Source: Longimicrobiales bacterium
GTDB taxonomy: Bacteria; Gemmatimonadota; Gemmatimonadetes; Longimicrobiales; Gaopeijiaceae
NCBI GenBank assembly: GCA_022428035.1
Contig: JAKMDG010000052.1
Span: 1 to 20,904 of the forward strand
Reading direction: 5' to 3'
Length of the DNA: 20,904 bases
The notes beneath the pieces are model-generated. The model saw only the letters and a program-made list of their open reading frames with translations, did no database searches and had not been told where the DNA came from. Position 1 is the first letter of the stretch. Every line of letters begins with the position of its first letter. Shown here piece after piece: positions 13,548 to 20,904 of this stretch. Both the position numbers and the translations under genes were made by a program.

Positions 13548-15461
13548 TCAGTCCGTTGAACCGAGGCCGACCACGAGAGCGCCCAGGGGCCGCCCACGGG
13601 TCAGCACGACAAGGTGCATGGCTCCCGCCTCGAGGTGCTCACGCTGGACGGCCGACAGATCCGCCAGGACCCGACCGTTAATCTGGCCTGCCCGCAGCAC
13701 GAGGTGGGCCACCTGCCACCCACCCGCCGAATGGGGATATCGCAGCGCGACGCCCATCACATCCTGTGGTTCGACCCCGACCAGCTCGATGTCGAGCAAC
13801 AGGTGGCTCATCACAGGATCGAGCGTCACGGTGCCCAGGATCGATACGCTCGGGGCCGGAGACTCGATCAGGCCGGCGGGCCTACCCATCTGCATCACCA
13901 GGTCTACCGGGGACGGCGCCACACCATACACCAGCGGTGGCGTCGTCGTTGGGATGCGTCGGTGATCGGTACCCTGCTCGAAGGCGAATGCCATCGCAAC
14001 GAGCTGCGCATCTTCGAGCGTCCGAGCCATCATTTCCATCCCGATCGGCACCCCGGTGGTAAAGCCCACAGGAACGCTGATCGACGGCAGTCCAGTGTTC
14101 GCCCCCAGACTACAACTCGATCCTCGTTGCGGGTCACCAATCACGGCCGGGATGGTCCGGACGGTCGGAAAGACCAGGGCATCCAGGGAGTGCCGGTTGA
14201 GCGTTGCCTCGACCGCCTGTCGCAGCGGCTCGCGCTTGGCGAGTGCCGCCAGGTACGCCTCGGAGTTCCGCTCTTCGGACTCGTTGCGCGTACGCATGCG
14301 CGGCACGAGCGCCTCGTGTACGAGCCCGGTTTCGAGGATCTCACCAAGAGAGGACACCGGTGCGTCAGGGGTAAGCTCAAAATAGTCGATGAGGTCCCAC
14401 TTGGTTTCGTATCCGATCACACCAGACCCGGAAATGAGCTCGTCCAGGTCGGGGATCTCGACCGTTACCGTGTCCGCTCCGAGTTCGACCATCCGATCGA
14501 TCGCGGCTCGAACCAGTCGAGCGGCGGCAGCTTCTTCGGGAGCGGATCCGAAGTAGTCTTCGAGAACTCCAATGCGGGCGCCCTGCAGGGCAGTCGCATC
14601 GAGGGCGTCGACAAAGCGTGGGAGCTCGATACCCTCCACAAGCGCCGTCGCCGGATCGTTCGGGTCGGGGCCGACGACCACGTCGAGCGAGATTGCGAGA
14701 TCGCGCACGGTCCGGGCGAGCGGCCCTCCCACATCCTGCGTGTGGGCGAGTGGGATGATCCCGTCGATGCTGGACAGGCCCTTCGTTGGGCGCAGACCCA
14801 CCAGGTCGTTTTGCGCCGCCGGAATACGAATGGATCCGCAGGTGTCACTGCCCCAGCCGACCGTAGCGAAGCTGGCCGCGATCGCGGCTCCAGTCCCACC
14901 ACTCGATCCGCCCGGGTTGCGGGTCAGGTCATAGGGATTCCTGGTCTGACCACCCATCGACGAGATCGTCGTAATGCCCGACGCCAACTCGTGCATGTTC
15001 GCCTTGCCGAGAAGGATCGCACCGGCGGCCCGCAGCCTGGCCACCTGAAAAGCATCATCAGGTGCAAAGTTGCTGGCGAGCGCGAGGGAGCCGGCAGCCG
15101 TTGGCATCTCGGGTGTGTCGTAGTTGTCTTTCAGAATCACGGGAACGCCATGCATCGGACTCCGCGGGCCCCGCTCCGCTCGCTCTCGATCCAGGGCCTC
15201 GGCATCGGACAGTGCATTCGGGTTCAGCCAGACCATCGCGTTGATGGAGGGACCCTGCTGGTCGTATGCCTCGATACGGTCCAGGTACGCTTGCGTGATG
15301 TCCACCGAAGTGGCCTCCCCGCTCGACATCAGTTCCTGCAGCTGAGTGATCGACAGCTCCGCAATGGTGACCTGCGCGTCGAGTGAAGTCGCGGTGAGAC
15401 ACAGCGCGGCACCAAACAGAGCCGAGCATAGTCCGTAGGGTGGCATCGGAGGCAGTCGCAT
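13548..15461 (-). CDS. Secreted amidase-signature family hydrolase
   Basis: This 637-residue hydrolase has a signal peptide (about 1-30, ending LDAQ). The amidase-signature core follows with a complete Ser-cisSer-Lys triad: Lys111 in VPVILKDNYD, the cis-Ser region GGSSGG (184-189), and nucleophile Ser210 in GSDTCGSIRIPAA. A Cys at 208 replaces the usual Gly. The catalytic domain ends near residue 520. About 110 further residues look beta-rich (LLDIELVGVEPQDVMGVALR and onward) and may bind substrate or mediate contacts. It would cleave an amide outside the cytoplasm; substrate is unknown. The ATG shares a base with the upstream hydrolase stop (TGATG), showing coupling. Confidence 0.92.
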   Translation of the reverse strand: MRLPPMPPYGLCSALFGAALCLTATSLDAQVTIAELSITQLQELMSSGEATSVDITQAYLDRIEAYDQQGPSINAMVWLNPNALSDAEALDRERAERGPRSPMHGVPVILKDNYDTPEMPTAAGSLALASNFAPDDAFQVARLRAAGAILLGKANMHELASGITTISSMGGQTRNPYDLTRNPGGSSGGTGAAIAASFATVGWGSDTCGSIRIPAAQNDLVGLRPTKGLSSIDGIIPLAHTQDVGGPLARTVRDLAISLDVVVGPDPNDPATALVEGIELPRFVDALDATALQGARIGVLEDYFGSAPEEAAAARLVRAAIDRMVELGADTVTVEIPDLDELISGSGVIGYETKWDLIDYFELTPDAPVSSLGEILETGLVHEALVPRMRTRNESEERNSEAYLAALAKREPLRQAVEATLNRHSLDALVFPTVRTIPAVIGDPQRGSSCSLGANTGLPSISVPVGFTTGVPIGMEMMARTLEDAQLVAMAFAFEQGTDHRRIPTTTPPLVYGVAPSPVDLVMQMGRPAGLIESPAPSVSILGTVTLDPVMSHLLLDIELVGVEPQDVMGVALRYPHSAGGWQVAHLVLRAGQINGRVLADLSAVQREHLEAGAMHLVVLTRGRPLGALVVGLGSTD

Positions 15462-16927
15462 CAGAGGTCGACCTTCTGGAAAAGGAGGTTCAGTACGCGC
15501 CCATTCGAGACGCGAAACGTCTGGGAAAGGCCACCGGCGCTCGTCTCGAACACCGCAGTCCCGAAGAAGCCTGGGCCCTCGAAGGTCATCGGAGCCGTCG
15601 CCTGGAGCTCGAATGTCCCATGCCGGCGATGGCGCCCCATCAGCATGCCGTTCTCCACATACAGCGTATAGACCGTCTCCAGCTCTTCGCTGTAGTACGA
15701 GCCCGCCAGACTGGCGATCTGCGTCGTGGTGGGGCTCCAGGACTCGGACTCATCATCATCGACGAGATCCTCATCGCTGGCGGGTTCGTCAGCAGGCAGT
15801 GGCTTGAGGTGATCGCCGAAGAAGATCTCGAGCACGTCGGCTGGCATGACCGAACCCATATCGGATCGATTGCTCAAGGTGATGATTCCGCCCGCCAGCT
15901 CAGGCAGGAACATGAAGCTCGCGCGGAAACCGGCGCTTGATCCCGTGTGCCGAATTGCACGCTGACCACGCAGCTCGCCGACGTTGATCCCGAACGCATA
16001 GGAGAGTTGTTCACCGTCGTTCAGCACGCCTCGCTGCTGCATCTGCTCGATCACGGCGGGGCCGCCCACCGCCGCGGTGGCGTAGTTGTTCATCCAGAGG
16101 GCCAGATCGTCCACGGTCGAGTACATGCCGCCAGCCCCGTAGAGACTGCTGTTGTCGAAGACGCGAACGAAGTCGTCATCGTCAGGAGTGTACGACTCGG
16201 CCACACCCGGGATGGACTGACCGAGCTTCGACATAATCGTCGTGTGGTGCATGCCCACCGGCCCGAACACACGTTCGGCCATGAACTCCGGGAACGGCAT
16301 ACCCGACGCGCGTGATACGATGTCTGCGAGCAGCATATACGCGGTATTGCAGTATAGATACCGATCACCGGGCGTGAAATTCAGGTCATGCATATGCTCG
16401 GTGAGCCGCAGCGCGTCTCCCTGCTGCATGGCATCCCCATCTTGTCGGCCGGCCAACGACTCCGAGTTATAGATCTCACGGAGGCCGCTCATATGATGAA
16501 TCATGTGCCGGACGGTGATGACGTCACCGAAATCGGGCACCTCGGGCAGATGGATGCGGATGTCGTCGTCGAGCGACAGCGTTCCCTCGTCCGCGAGGAG
16601 TGCGATCGCGAATGACGTGAACTGCTTCGCGACGGAGCCGATATCGAGAACCGTCTCTCGAGCGAGCGTGATTCCGTGCTCGAGGTTCGCCAGGCCGTAA
16701 CCCTCGGCAAGAACCACCTTCCCCTCTCGGACTACGGCAACGACGGCACCGGGCTCATCGACATATTCGGCCATGCGCTCGTCGAGCTGGTGGCGCTCCG
16801 CGAGGGTGGCAACCTGACCTGCGGCCAGCTGAGGCGCGGCCAACGCTGCAAGCAACACGAGGAAGGCCACGCGCGGCATGCCGGGGGCGAGATTGGATAC
16901 AGTCCAGCGCGAACCGTGCATGAGCAT
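15461..16927 (-). CDS. Secreted serine hydrolase, class C beta-lactamase/esterase fold
   Basis: This 488-residue protein has a signal peptide (hydrophobic stretch about 19-38, ending LAAGQ). The penicillin-binding-like domain carries SVAK (98-101, nucleophile Ser98), YCN (192-194) and HTG (327-329), the three motifs of the class C beta-lactamase/D-aminopeptidase/EstB family. After an acidic linker (DEDLVDDDESES, about 394-405), a C-terminal beta domain (about 410-488) resembles those of D-aminopeptidase-like hydrolases. True beta-lactamase activity is not implied. ATG at 16927 has AGG nearby; a start at the Met of MPRVAFL (residue 17) would give a more compact signal peptide but lacks a ribosome site. 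It is coupled to the amidase gene. Confidence 0.9.
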   Translation of the reverse strand: MLMHGSRWTVSNLAPGMPRVAFLVLLAALAAPQLAAGQVATLAERHQLDERMAEYVDEPGAVVAVVREGKVVLAEGYGLANLEHGITLARETVLDIGSVAKQFTSFAIALLADEGTLSLDDDIRIHLPEVPDFGDVITVRHMIHHMSGLREIYNSESLAGRQDGDAMQQGDALRLTEHMHDLNFTPGDRYLYCNTAYMLLADIVSRASGMPFPEFMAERVFGPVGMHHTTIMSKLGQSIPGVAESYTPDDDDFVRVFDNSSLYGAGGMYSTVDDLALWMNNYATAAVGGPAVIEQMQQRGVLNDGEQLSYAFGINVGELRGQRAIRHTGSSAGFRASFMFLPELAGGIITLSNRSDMGSVMPADVLEIFFGDHLKPLPADEPASDEDLVDDDESESWSPTTTQIASLAGSYYSEELETVYTLYVENGMLMGRHRRHGTFELQATAPMTFEGPGFFGTAVFETSAGGLSQTFRVSNGRVLNLLFQKVDL

Positions 16928-16974
16928 TTTGCCTGTTGAGGTCTTCCAACGAAGACCGACAGAATGCGATCAGG

Positions 16975-19767
16975 TCAGAGCCCCAGCCAGTAGTTCACCT
17001 TCACGATGAATCGGTTCTCAGACGGCGCGCTCCAGAGGCCCGCGAAGTCACGATCGAAGTCGAAGTCGCCCCGCTGGGAGCTGCCATACTGGTTCCGTTG
17101 CCATACGAAGAAGATCGTGGAGCCTGGACGGTATTCCCATCGAAGCACGGCGTTGCCGACCAAGGAGCGCACGTTGAAGTCACGGTCACGGAAGGAATAG
17201 TCGGCTTGTCCGTCGCCGTTGAAGTCGACGTTCTGGTAGGTCGTACCGCTCTCGGAGACCGTCTCACAGATCGAGCTGCTGCAGAAGACACCCGCAGGCT
17301 GCTCGTCAGTCGCACCAGGCGTGAACGTGTCGAAGTCGAACGTCTGAGACTCGCTCAGTTGCTTGTACGCCACATAGTCCCCCGAGGAGAGCAGTGGCTG
17401 CACGAAGAGTTCCAGCGTGAGCGTCGGACTGAACGTCCAGTTCAGCCGTGTCTGCATAGAAACGGTGTTCCGGTCGAGGTCGGAAAAGATGTAGCGTGAG
17501 CCGAACGTCGGATCGTACGGGAGCATGCTCGTGGCGGTCACGTATTGATTCCCGGATTTCGATACCTCGTAACTCGGGTTGAAGGAGAGAGAGAGGTTGT
17601 CCGACGGACGGACATTGAAGTTCGCCCGAATCTGCCGGCGCCCACCCCGACCAATACGATCATCACTCTGATCGTAGTCGAATCCGATGCTCACCGACTT
17701 CCGCCAGTCCGTATTGACGTGTGCGTTCCACGAGACCTTGGCCGGCCCGACCATCATCGGTCCACCACGGGTGTCCCGCCGACTCATCTTCTGCGGCTCG
17801 TACCGCGCGCTTGCTCGTACGTCCCACCAGTTGGTCAACTTGGCGTTTGCACGAAGCGAGTAGTTGCCGTTGGTACGAGCGTTGTGCCACGAATCGATCG
17901 ACCACGTGTCGTCGAGCGCTTCATGGCTCCAGTTGTGGAAGCTGGAGAGCGTGAAACTGTAGTCCTGGAAGTACTCACCAGGCTGGATCTCCCGATAGCC
18001 GACGCGAAAACCTCCATCCAGGCGTTCGGCGTTCGTGGAGAAGCCAATGTCACCAACCTCGAACACGTCGGAGACTTCAGCAGCCCAGATGGAGCCTGTC
18101 CAGTGCGTTCCGTTTCGCTTGTCCAACTGCAGGCGCCAGTCCCGGCCGCTCAGCGAAGTCGCATTCTCGTCGACAGAAAAGCGGGTAGCGTCGGGGCGCT
18201 GCAGAAAATGCGTCGAGGATCGCTGGACCCGAGTCATGGCTGCCTCAGAGCCACGGACGTGGCTCCCCGCGAAGAAGCCCCAGAGCGCCCAGTCACGGTC
18301 GTTCCACTGATGCTCGAAGCGAACGCCAGCATCGAACGCATTTGCCGTAAGCCAGTCGAAGGATCCGTCGGCGGGCAGATCACGATTCATGACGGTGCCG
18401 AGGCCACGAATCTGCGTGGTGCCCTCGTTGAAGTCCTGGCCGAGACTGAAAACCCCATAGGTCGTCTGTGGCTCGACGAGGAATTCTCCCTGGCTACCCG
18501 AGGCGTATAACCCTTTGCCGAACTCGTTCCCGGTGATGGCGGTCATGGCGCCGACAGAGAGACCACTGGACGTGCGGCCTGCAAGCTTGGCGGCCCCGAG
18601 AATCGTCGCGTTCTGGGGTACATCCGAAAACTCGACGTCGCTTGGCGTTCTGCCCTGAGGTGACCGACCGATGCGGCGGCTGTAGAAAAGCGAATTTCTC
18701 CCACCCGAAAGTCCGAAGTCGAAGTTCCGCGCGTCCTCCACGAAGAACGGACGCTGCTCGGGGAAGAAGACCTCGAAGGCCGAGAGGTTGATGACCGCCG
18801 GGTCAGCTTCGACCTGACCGAAATCCGGGTTGATCGTCGCATCTAGCGTGAACGCTGCACCGAGACCGTAACTGATATCGACGCCCATGCGGCTGCCCGC
18901 AGCGGAACCGTCGAAGAACGGGTCTCCTTCCACGGCCGGACCTCGCTCGAGACTGCTCACCGCATAGGGCAGCACCTCGAGGCGCCGCGCGGGGCGATAG
19001 ACCTGAACATTTTCGATCCGGCCCATCTGGCTCACGATCCCCTTCCGGGTTCGGGAGACCAGGGAGTAGTAACTGCGCTCGTTCGAGGCGATGCGCAGTC
19101 GCTGGAAGTTGATGCCCCACGTCTGCGGATCTTCGGAAGCCTGGTATCGGATCTGCGAGAGTGGGATCCGGAGTTCGACAGACCAGCCATGTTCGTCGAC
19201 GTGGGTCGCTGAAGACCAGACAGCATTCCAAGCGCCGTCCATCTTGTCGTCGTTGTAGAAGTACGTGTCGCTCTGGACATTGGCGGCGCTTACCGAGAAC
19301 CGGTAGCCGGTGAGGCCATCGAGATTCGGGTCCAGGTGGACGCTGAAATTATCGAAGGTGCCGTGGCCGTCTCGTCGTGTGAGCCGACGGTCGATGGCAC
19401 CCGGCTCGGTATCCCACATACGTGCCGCAATCCAGATCGCATCGTCACCGAAAAGGACTCGAACCTCTGTATCCTGCTGGGCGGGACCACCTTCGACCGG
19501 CTCGCGCTGTGTAAAGCCGCTGAAGATCCGGGCGGTCTCCCAGTCCGCCTCATCGATCTGCCCGTCGATCTCGATGTCCTCGAGCTTCCAGGACGAGTCC
19601 AGAACCTCGAGAGGGGGGCCACGCTCAATACGGTTCCCACGGACCCGGGCCGACAGCTCGGTTTCCGGGGACATGGACACCTCCTGCCCGAGCTGAGCCG
19701 ACGCCGGCTCGGGGAGAAGTAGCAATCCGATTGTCAGAAGGGCGGTACGCCCCATGGCTCTTAGCAT
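16975..19767 (-). CDS. DUF5916 outer-membrane-type protein with CBM9-like N-domain
   Basis: This 930-residue exported protein has a signal peptide ending PASA. An N-terminal carbohydrate-binding family 9/DOMON-like domain (about 55-225) begins LEDIEIDGQIDEADW and includes WSVELRIPLSQIRY. The DUF5916 region follows, with NPDFGQVEADPAVINLSAFEVFF and FFPEQRPFFVEDARNF as hallmarks, then a long run of alternating aromatic beta strands to the C-terminal VKVNYWLGL, as in an outer-membrane barrel. Two Cys residues (GVFCSSSICE) may form a disulfide in a loop. Function of DUF5916 is unknown; a role in binding or passing polymer breakdown products is inference. I use ATG at 19767; a GTG just before it or an ATG at 19755 is possible. 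No strong ribosome site is seen. Confidence 0.88.
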   Translation of the reverse strand: MLRAMGRTALLTIGLLLLPEPASAQLGQEVSMSPETELSARVRGNRIERGPPLEVLDSSWKLEDIEIDGQIDEADWETARIFSGFTQREPVEGGPAQQDTEVRVLFGDDAIWIAARMWDTEPGAIDRRLTRRDGHGTFDNFSVHLDPNLDGLTGYRFSVSAANVQSDTYFYNDDKMDGAWNAVWSSATHVDEHGWSVELRIPLSQIRYQASEDPQTWGINFQRLRIASNERSYYSLVSRTRKGIVSQMGRIENVQVYRPARRLEVLPYAVSSLERGPAVEGDPFFDGSAAGSRMGVDISYGLGAAFTLDATINPDFGQVEADPAVINLSAFEVFFPEQRPFFVEDARNFDFGLSGGRNSLFYSRRIGRSPQGRTPSDVEFSDVPQNATILGAAKLAGRTSSGLSVGAMTAITGNEFGKGLYASGSQGEFLVEPQTTYGVFSLGQDFNEGTTQIRGLGTVMNRDLPADGSFDWLTANAFDAGVRFEHQWNDRDWALWGFFAGSHVRGSEAAMTRVQRSSTHFLQRPDATRFSVDENATSLSGRDWRLQLDKRNGTHWTGSIWAAEVSDVFEVGDIGFSTNAERLDGGFRVGYREIQPGEYFQDYSFTLSSFHNWSHEALDDTWSIDSWHNARTNGNYSLRANAKLTNWWDVRASARYEPQKMSRRDTRGGPMMVGPAKVSWNAHVNTDWRKSVSIGFDYDQSDDRIGRGGRRQIRANFNVRPSDNLSLSFNPSYEVSKSGNQYVTATSMLPYDPTFGSRYIFSDLDRNTVSMQTRLNWTFSPTLTLELFVQPLLSSGDYVAYKQLSESQTFDFDTFTPGATDEQPAGVFCSSSICETVSESGTTYQNVDFNGDGQADYSFRDRDFNVRSLVGNAVLRWEYRPGSTIFFVWQRNQYGSSQRGDFDFDRDFAGLWSAPSENRFIVKVNYWLGL

Positions 19768-19775
19768 CACGAAGA

Positions 19776-19789
19776 TAAACGTATGTTTA
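19776..19789. promoter_or_regulatory. Inverted repeat in the leader of the DUF5916 gene
   Basis: TAAACGTATGTTTA is an AT-rich near-palindrome (arms TAAAC/GTTTA) in the 42-base gap before the DUF5916 start, clearly lower in GC than its surroundings. It could be an operator or contain a -10 element. No matching -35 is obvious, and no second copy was seen in the window. Confidence 0.25.
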
Positions 19790-19809
19790 CCCGAGAAGCT
19801 GATCCACCC

Positions 19810-20904
19810 CTACCTCTCGGAAATCCAGCGGGTGACGGCCGAATGAAGCGGGATCGGTGCCGTGGACAGATTGTCCAGGTCGATCTGCCGGGCCATGTCG
19901 TGCACCTGCTCCAAGGAGACACGATCATTCTCGAAAATGTTGAGGAGTGTCGTGACGACGTCGTCGGGCAGGCTTTCGAGCGCAAACACCCAGTTCATGA
20001 CCGCGAGCGTCTTGATCGGTGCCTCGACCCCGCGATACGCGCCCTCAGGAATCAGGCCTTCGGAGTAGTACGGATGCTCCTGATACATCTCATCGAGTAC
20101 CTCGTCGGAAAAACCGATCAGGCGCATGGCCGATGTCGTCGTGGCTTCCAGCACCGCGGCCGCCGGATACCCCACGGAGATGATTGCCGCATCGATCGCA
20201 CCATCCCGCAACGCCGCTGACGACTCAGCGAACGACAGGTACTGCGGAGTCAGGTCATCGTATGTAAGCCCATGCGCAGACAGCACGTGACGAGCCAGCT
20301 GCTCCGTGCCGCTCCCCGCCGCGCCAACCGAAACACGCAGGCCCCCGAAGTCGGCCACCGACAGCGCTGGTGACGACGCCGGCACGAGAATGTGCGTCAC
20401 GTTGGCATAGAGCGGAGCAATCGCCCGCAGCTCGGAAAGGGCCGTCGTGAAGTCGCCCTCGCCCCGCTGGGCCTGGTACATGGTCGAGGCGATCGCCATC
20501 GCGACATCCATTTGTCCCGAAGCAATGCGGTTCACGTTCTCGACCGAGCCTCCGCTGACCTCAGCCGTGTACTGGCGAGCGTCATCCGCGATCGACAACC
20601 GACTCGCGATCGCACCGCCGAGGGGATAGTAGAGGCCCCCCGTGCCCGCGGTACCGAGAGACAGGAACTCCTGCGAGCCGACTGATACACCACGCGACGC
20701 CGTCGCATCAGGGGATGTCACGACCACGCTTGCCGCGGGACCGGCTGGAGGCGTCAGAACGAAGAATCCTGCGACCACGCCGGCCGCGAGCGTCGCGCCG
20801 GCCCAACGGGTCCAGGCTACGACAGGCTGTTCGGGAGACCGGAAGAAGACCAGAGCGACGCCCGCCAGTCCCGCCAGATCGGAGGCCAGCCCGGGGTACA
20901 CGAG
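19810..20904 (-). CDS. TAXI-type TRAP solute-binding domain with upstream membrane helices, partial
   Basis: The reading frame is open to the window edge, so the true start lies outside. About 364 residues are seen. The first part has two hydrophobic helices (LAGLAGVALVFF, then WAGATLAAGVVAGFFVL) with YPGLASDLAGLAG before the first; this resembles the C-terminal end of fused TRAP permeases. A linker leads to a full TAXI solute receptor from about residue 78: LGTAGTGGLYYPLGGAIA, QYTAEVSGGSVENVNRIASGQMDVAMA, LRVSVGAAGSGTEQLARHVL and GAIDAAIISVGYPA. TAXI receptors bind carboxylate-like solutes for Na+-driven TRAP transport. It may be a permease-receptor fusion or just a receptor anchored by two helices; the edge prevents a decision. 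Confidence 0.85.
   Translation of the reverse strand, partial: LVYPGLASDLAGLAGVALVFFRSPEQPVVAWTRWAGATLAAGVVAGFFVLTPPAGPAASVVVTSPDATASRGVSVGSQEFLSLGTAGTGGLYYPLGGAIASRLSIADDARQYTAEVSGGSVENVNRIASGQMDVAMAIASTMYQAQRGEGDFTTALSELRAIAPLYANVTHILVPASSPALSVADFGGLRVSVGAAGSGTEQLARHVLSAHGLTYDDLTPQYLSFAESSAALRDGAIDAAIISVGYPAAAVLEATTTSAMRLIGFSDEVLDEMYQEHPYYSEGLIPEGAYRGVEAPIKTLAVMNWVFALESLPDDVVTTLLNIFENDRVSLEQVHDMARQIDLDNLSTAPIPLHSAVTRWISER

Noticed and set aside
13614..15386. Long plus-strand open frame of 590 codons
   Set aside because: It is antisense to the amidase gene, whose catalytic motifs are intact. The product is rich in Arg, His, Gln and Asp with no recognisable domain, typical of a mirror frame in GC-rich DNA.
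1..20904. tRNA, rRNA, CRISPR arrays, insertion sequences or phage genes
   Set aside because: No cloverleaf, direct-repeat array, transposase motif or phage structural protein was recognised by reading both strands. A dedicated scan could still find a short element.

Overview
The window is GC-rich and gene-dense, with almost everything on the minus strand in tightly packed, often overlapping genes. TonB uptake, secreted lipoproteins, a DUF5916 outer-membrane-type protein and a long aa3-type oxidase operon point to a didermic aerobic heterotroph. A Gemmatimonadota-like lineage, or a neighbour such as Acidobacteriota, fits best, but this is inferred from gene content only; there is no rRNA or other phylogenetic marker.

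Region A (about 120-5490, minus strand) is a vitamin B12 uptake locus. A promoter candidate and a cobalamin riboswitch precede btuF-btuC-btuD, which are joined by stop/start overlaps. A second cobalamin riboswitch then precedes the TonB-dependent receptor btuB. BtuB would import cobalamin across the outer membrane, BtuF would capture it, and BtuCD would pump it into the cytoplasm. Each transcript segment has its own B12 sensor.

Region B (5508-11142, minus strand) is a cytochrome c oxidase operon. In transcription order it holds a Trm112-like protein, a diheme cytochrome c lipoprotein, a 56-residue membrane protein, CoxB (CuA), CoxA, CoxC, a subunit IV fused to cytochrome c, a second divergent subunit III, and a small exported CPVCF protein. 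Three points are unusual: the c-type heme domain sits on subunit IV rather than subunit II; CoxA lacks the canonical K-channel Thr/Lys; and there are two unlike subunit III proteins.

Region C (11143-11860) is the only plus-strand gene, a DUF192 lipoprotein, reading away from the cox operon.

Region D (11870-19767, minus strand) encodes a DUF5916 barrel-type protein, a secreted serine hydrolase, a secreted amidase, a YwqK-like lipoprotein, a 34-residue membrane peptide and a class V PLP enzyme. The last five are nearly continuous and look like one operon for degrading or remodelling amide or peptide-type compounds; the substrate is unknown.

Region E (19810-20904, minus strand, cut by the window edge) is a TAXI-type TRAP solute-binding domain preceded by two membrane helices that resemble the end of a TRAP permease, so it may be a permease-receptor fusion.

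No tRNA, rRNA, CRISPR array, insertion sequence or phage gene was seen.
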